17,254 bases of DNA from CAYGJN01 sp964350135. GTDB lineage: Bacteria > Bdellovibrionota > Bacteriovoracia > Bacteriovoracales > Bacteriovoracaceae. Both the position numbers and the translations under genes were made by a program. Below the pieces are notes generated by a model. The model saw only the letters and a list, made by a program, of their open reading frames with translations, did not search any database and was not told where the DNA came from. Position 1 is the stretch's first letter. The number at the start of each line of letters is the position of its first letter. This document shows, piece after piece, positions 15,947 through 17,254 of this stretch. The stretch lies in the NCBI GenBank assembly GCA_964350135.1, contig CAYGJN010000056.1, forward strand, positions 1 to 17,254, read 5' to 3'.

Positions 15947-16004
15947 AACTACTTTTTTAAAGAAAGATCGTGACAAGTTCACTTCAAGCAAATAGTTTTT
16001 CCAC

Positions 16005-17254
16005 ATGAATTTCTCCTATCTTTTAAAAAATTATATCAATGAAAGGTTTTCCCAAGAGTCTGTTAATGTTCCTGTACATGGTGTCGTGATCGATCAATGG
16101 TTTTATTTGTTTAAGCAATTTGCAATTAATGAGCCATTTAAAAACTTTGGAAATCTTTTGGTGTTCAAGGATAACGACGAAGCGGAAAGGAAGTACGAAG
16201 CTTTCAAAGACTGTCTGCCAAAACAATCTTTTTATTTTCCGGGCCTAGATGTATCGCCCTACAGTGGCCATATATTCTCCGAACTTCCGCTTTTGGAGCG
16301 ATTTAAAACACTCTGTACACTGGTTAATGATCATAATATTTTTATATTTACATCTCTTGAAGCTCTGTCTCTAAAGGGGCCAAAACTTTCTTTTATCAAA
16401 GAATATTCTTTTTCTCTGGAAGTTTCAGATATTCTTTCTCCTCTAGATTTATCTGAAAAACTAGCAGGAATTGGTTACTCCCCATCCTCCACTGTGGAGG
16501 AGCCCGGAACTTTTTCTCGTAAGGGGGAGATCTTTGACCTTTTTCCAATTGGCGGAGCACCAGTTAGGATTTCATATTTTGACGATATGATTGAAGAAAT
16601 TTATTCCTTTGATCTTGAAACACAGATTAGTAATACAAATGAAGCTCTTGAGCGTATTACCATCAATCCTTCTCCTCAAATTTTTTCTGGAAATACATTC
16701 TCAATGAATTTAAGAAGCAAGATAGGTCCTGTTTCTCAAAAGTTTCCTATTCGAAGAGATTTTAGACAATCACTTTTTGCAAAACTATCTCAAGGTCTTT
16801 TATTTGAAAACTATTCTCTTTATTGTCCTTTGTTTCTTGATGAAACAACAACGTTAGCTGATATTTCTAATGAGAATAATTATATCATTACTTTTTTACA
16901 CTTAGCTGCTTGCCAGCAATCTCTTACTGAGTATAAGGAAATTATTCACCAAGATCTCGAATCACATTATAAAAATGAAGATAATGAAATTCTACTACAA
17001 GACTACGGGCAAATTTTTTCATTTGATGACCTTGGATTGCTTCAAAAGCTTAAGTCTTTAGATGTTAAATTCTTAAACATTGGTATAGATTTTAATGATA
17101 CAACTGTTTTGCAAGTTCCTATTGAGCAATCTAAATCATTTTTAAGAAAATCAATATCTCAATCTTCTAAAGGGTCTTTAAAGGCTAAAGATATTTTATC
17201 TTTTTTAAATACGAATCAAAAAATTGCCACAAGTATATGTTATCAGACCGAAAG
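16005..17254 (+). CDS. mfd: Transcription-repair coupling factor Mfd, N-terminal part (truncated by window edge)
   Basis: Mfd displaces RNA polymerase stalled at DNA damage and recruits UvrA. The 416 visible codons cover the N-terminal UvrB-like domains. 'FPGLDVSPY' (78-86), 'LLERFKTL' (96-103), 'PGTFSRKGEIFDLFP' (167-181), and 'PVRISYFDDMIEEIYSFD' followed by 'TQIS' (186-209) match the family pattern GxFSxRGGIxDxFP...PVRIxxF...FxxxTQ. The RNA polymerase-interaction and helicase domains lie beyond the window. The ATG is the first possible start after the in-frame stop at 15993. It is divergent from nuoA and has no evident functional link to the operon. Confidence 0.9.
   Translation, partial: MNFSYLLKNYINERFSQESVNVPVHGVVIDQWFYLFKQFAINEPFKNFGNLLVFKDNDEAERKYEAFKDCLPKQSFYFPGLDVSPYSGHIFSELPLLERFKTLCTLVNDHNIFIFTSLEALSLKGPKLSFIKEYSFSLEVSDILSPLDLSEKLAGIGYSPSSTVEEPGTFSRKGEIFDLFPIGGAPVRISYFDDMIEEIYSFDLETQISNTNEALERITINPSPQIFSGNTFSMNLRSKIGPVSQKFPIRRDFRQSLFAKLSQGLLFENYSLYCPLFLDETTTLADISNENNYIITFLHLAACQQSLTEYKEIIHQDLESHYKNEDNEILLQDYGQIFSFDDLGLLQKLKSLDVKFLNIGIDFNDTTVLQVPIEQSKSFLRKSISQSSKGSLKAKDILSFLNTNQKIATSICYQTE

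Larger units (their letters stand above)
15814..16004. promoter_or_regulatory. Divergent nuoA / mfd intergenic region
   Basis: These 191 bases hold the leaders and presumably the promoters of both transcription units. For nuoA, a weak candidate on the minus strand is TTGTAA (15859-15864) with TATATG (15837-15842), spacing 16. For mfd, TATACT (15920-15925) is a possible -10 on the plus strand, without a convincing -35 element. Both are guesses from sequence. mfd has an in-frame TAG at 15993 and no clear Shine-Dalgarno sequence. Confidence 0.4.

Noticed and set aside
16023..16226. 67-codon minus-strand open frame
   Set aside because: It is antisense to mfd, whose frame shows clear family motifs across it; a chance shadow.

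Overview
The window is almost entirely coding. One long minus-strand gene train runs leftwards from about 15.8 kb to base 1, and a divergent plus-strand gene fills the right end. The DNA is A+T-rich. The complex I genes are ordinary bacterial type-1 NADH dehydrogenase genes. Nothing seen is diagnostic of a taxon; the low G+C and the GYF/TPR architecture would fit a Bdellovibrionota/Bacteriovorax-like or other delta-type proteobacterium, but that is a weak inference.

Right end (16005-17254, plus): the N-terminal third of mfd, the transcription-repair coupling factor, cut by the window edge. It is separated by a 191-bp divergent intergenic region from nuoA.

Centre (8153-15813, minus): nuoA-nuoH-nuoJ-nuoK-nuoL-nuoM-nuoN, the complete set of seven membrane-arm subunits of respiratory complex I. 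All are full length and keep the key proton-channel residues. None of the peripheral-arm genes (nuoB, C, D, E, F, G, I) is here, so they must lie elsewhere in the genome.

Left of nuoN (2441-8127, minus): seven further overlapping genes for hydrophobic proteins of 105, 268, 157, 84, 480, 377 and 425 residues. Read by eye against the upstream genes they correspond one for one, and in the same order, to NuoA, H, J, K, L, M and N. The match is clearest for the NuoK-, NuoM- and NuoN-like proteins. All are shorter than their counterparts and most have lost the catalytic residues, including both essential glutamates of NuoK. They are still intact, translationally coupled reading frames. This looks like an ancient tandem duplication of the whole complex I membrane arm that diverged into a second, probably non-pumping, membrane complex. 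It is the main discovery candidate in the window.

Left end (1-2423, minus): a gene starting 17 bases after the NuoN-like gene. It encodes a membrane-anchored protein with a GYF_2-like N-terminus, an acidic linker, one transmembrane helix and a large TPR domain predicted to be periplasmic; its C-terminus is outside the window.

No terminator-like hairpin was seen between any of the minus-strand genes, so all fifteen may form one transcript starting upstream of nuoA. There are no tRNA, rRNA, IS, CRISPR or integrase sequences, and no gene-free stretch longer than 191 bases.
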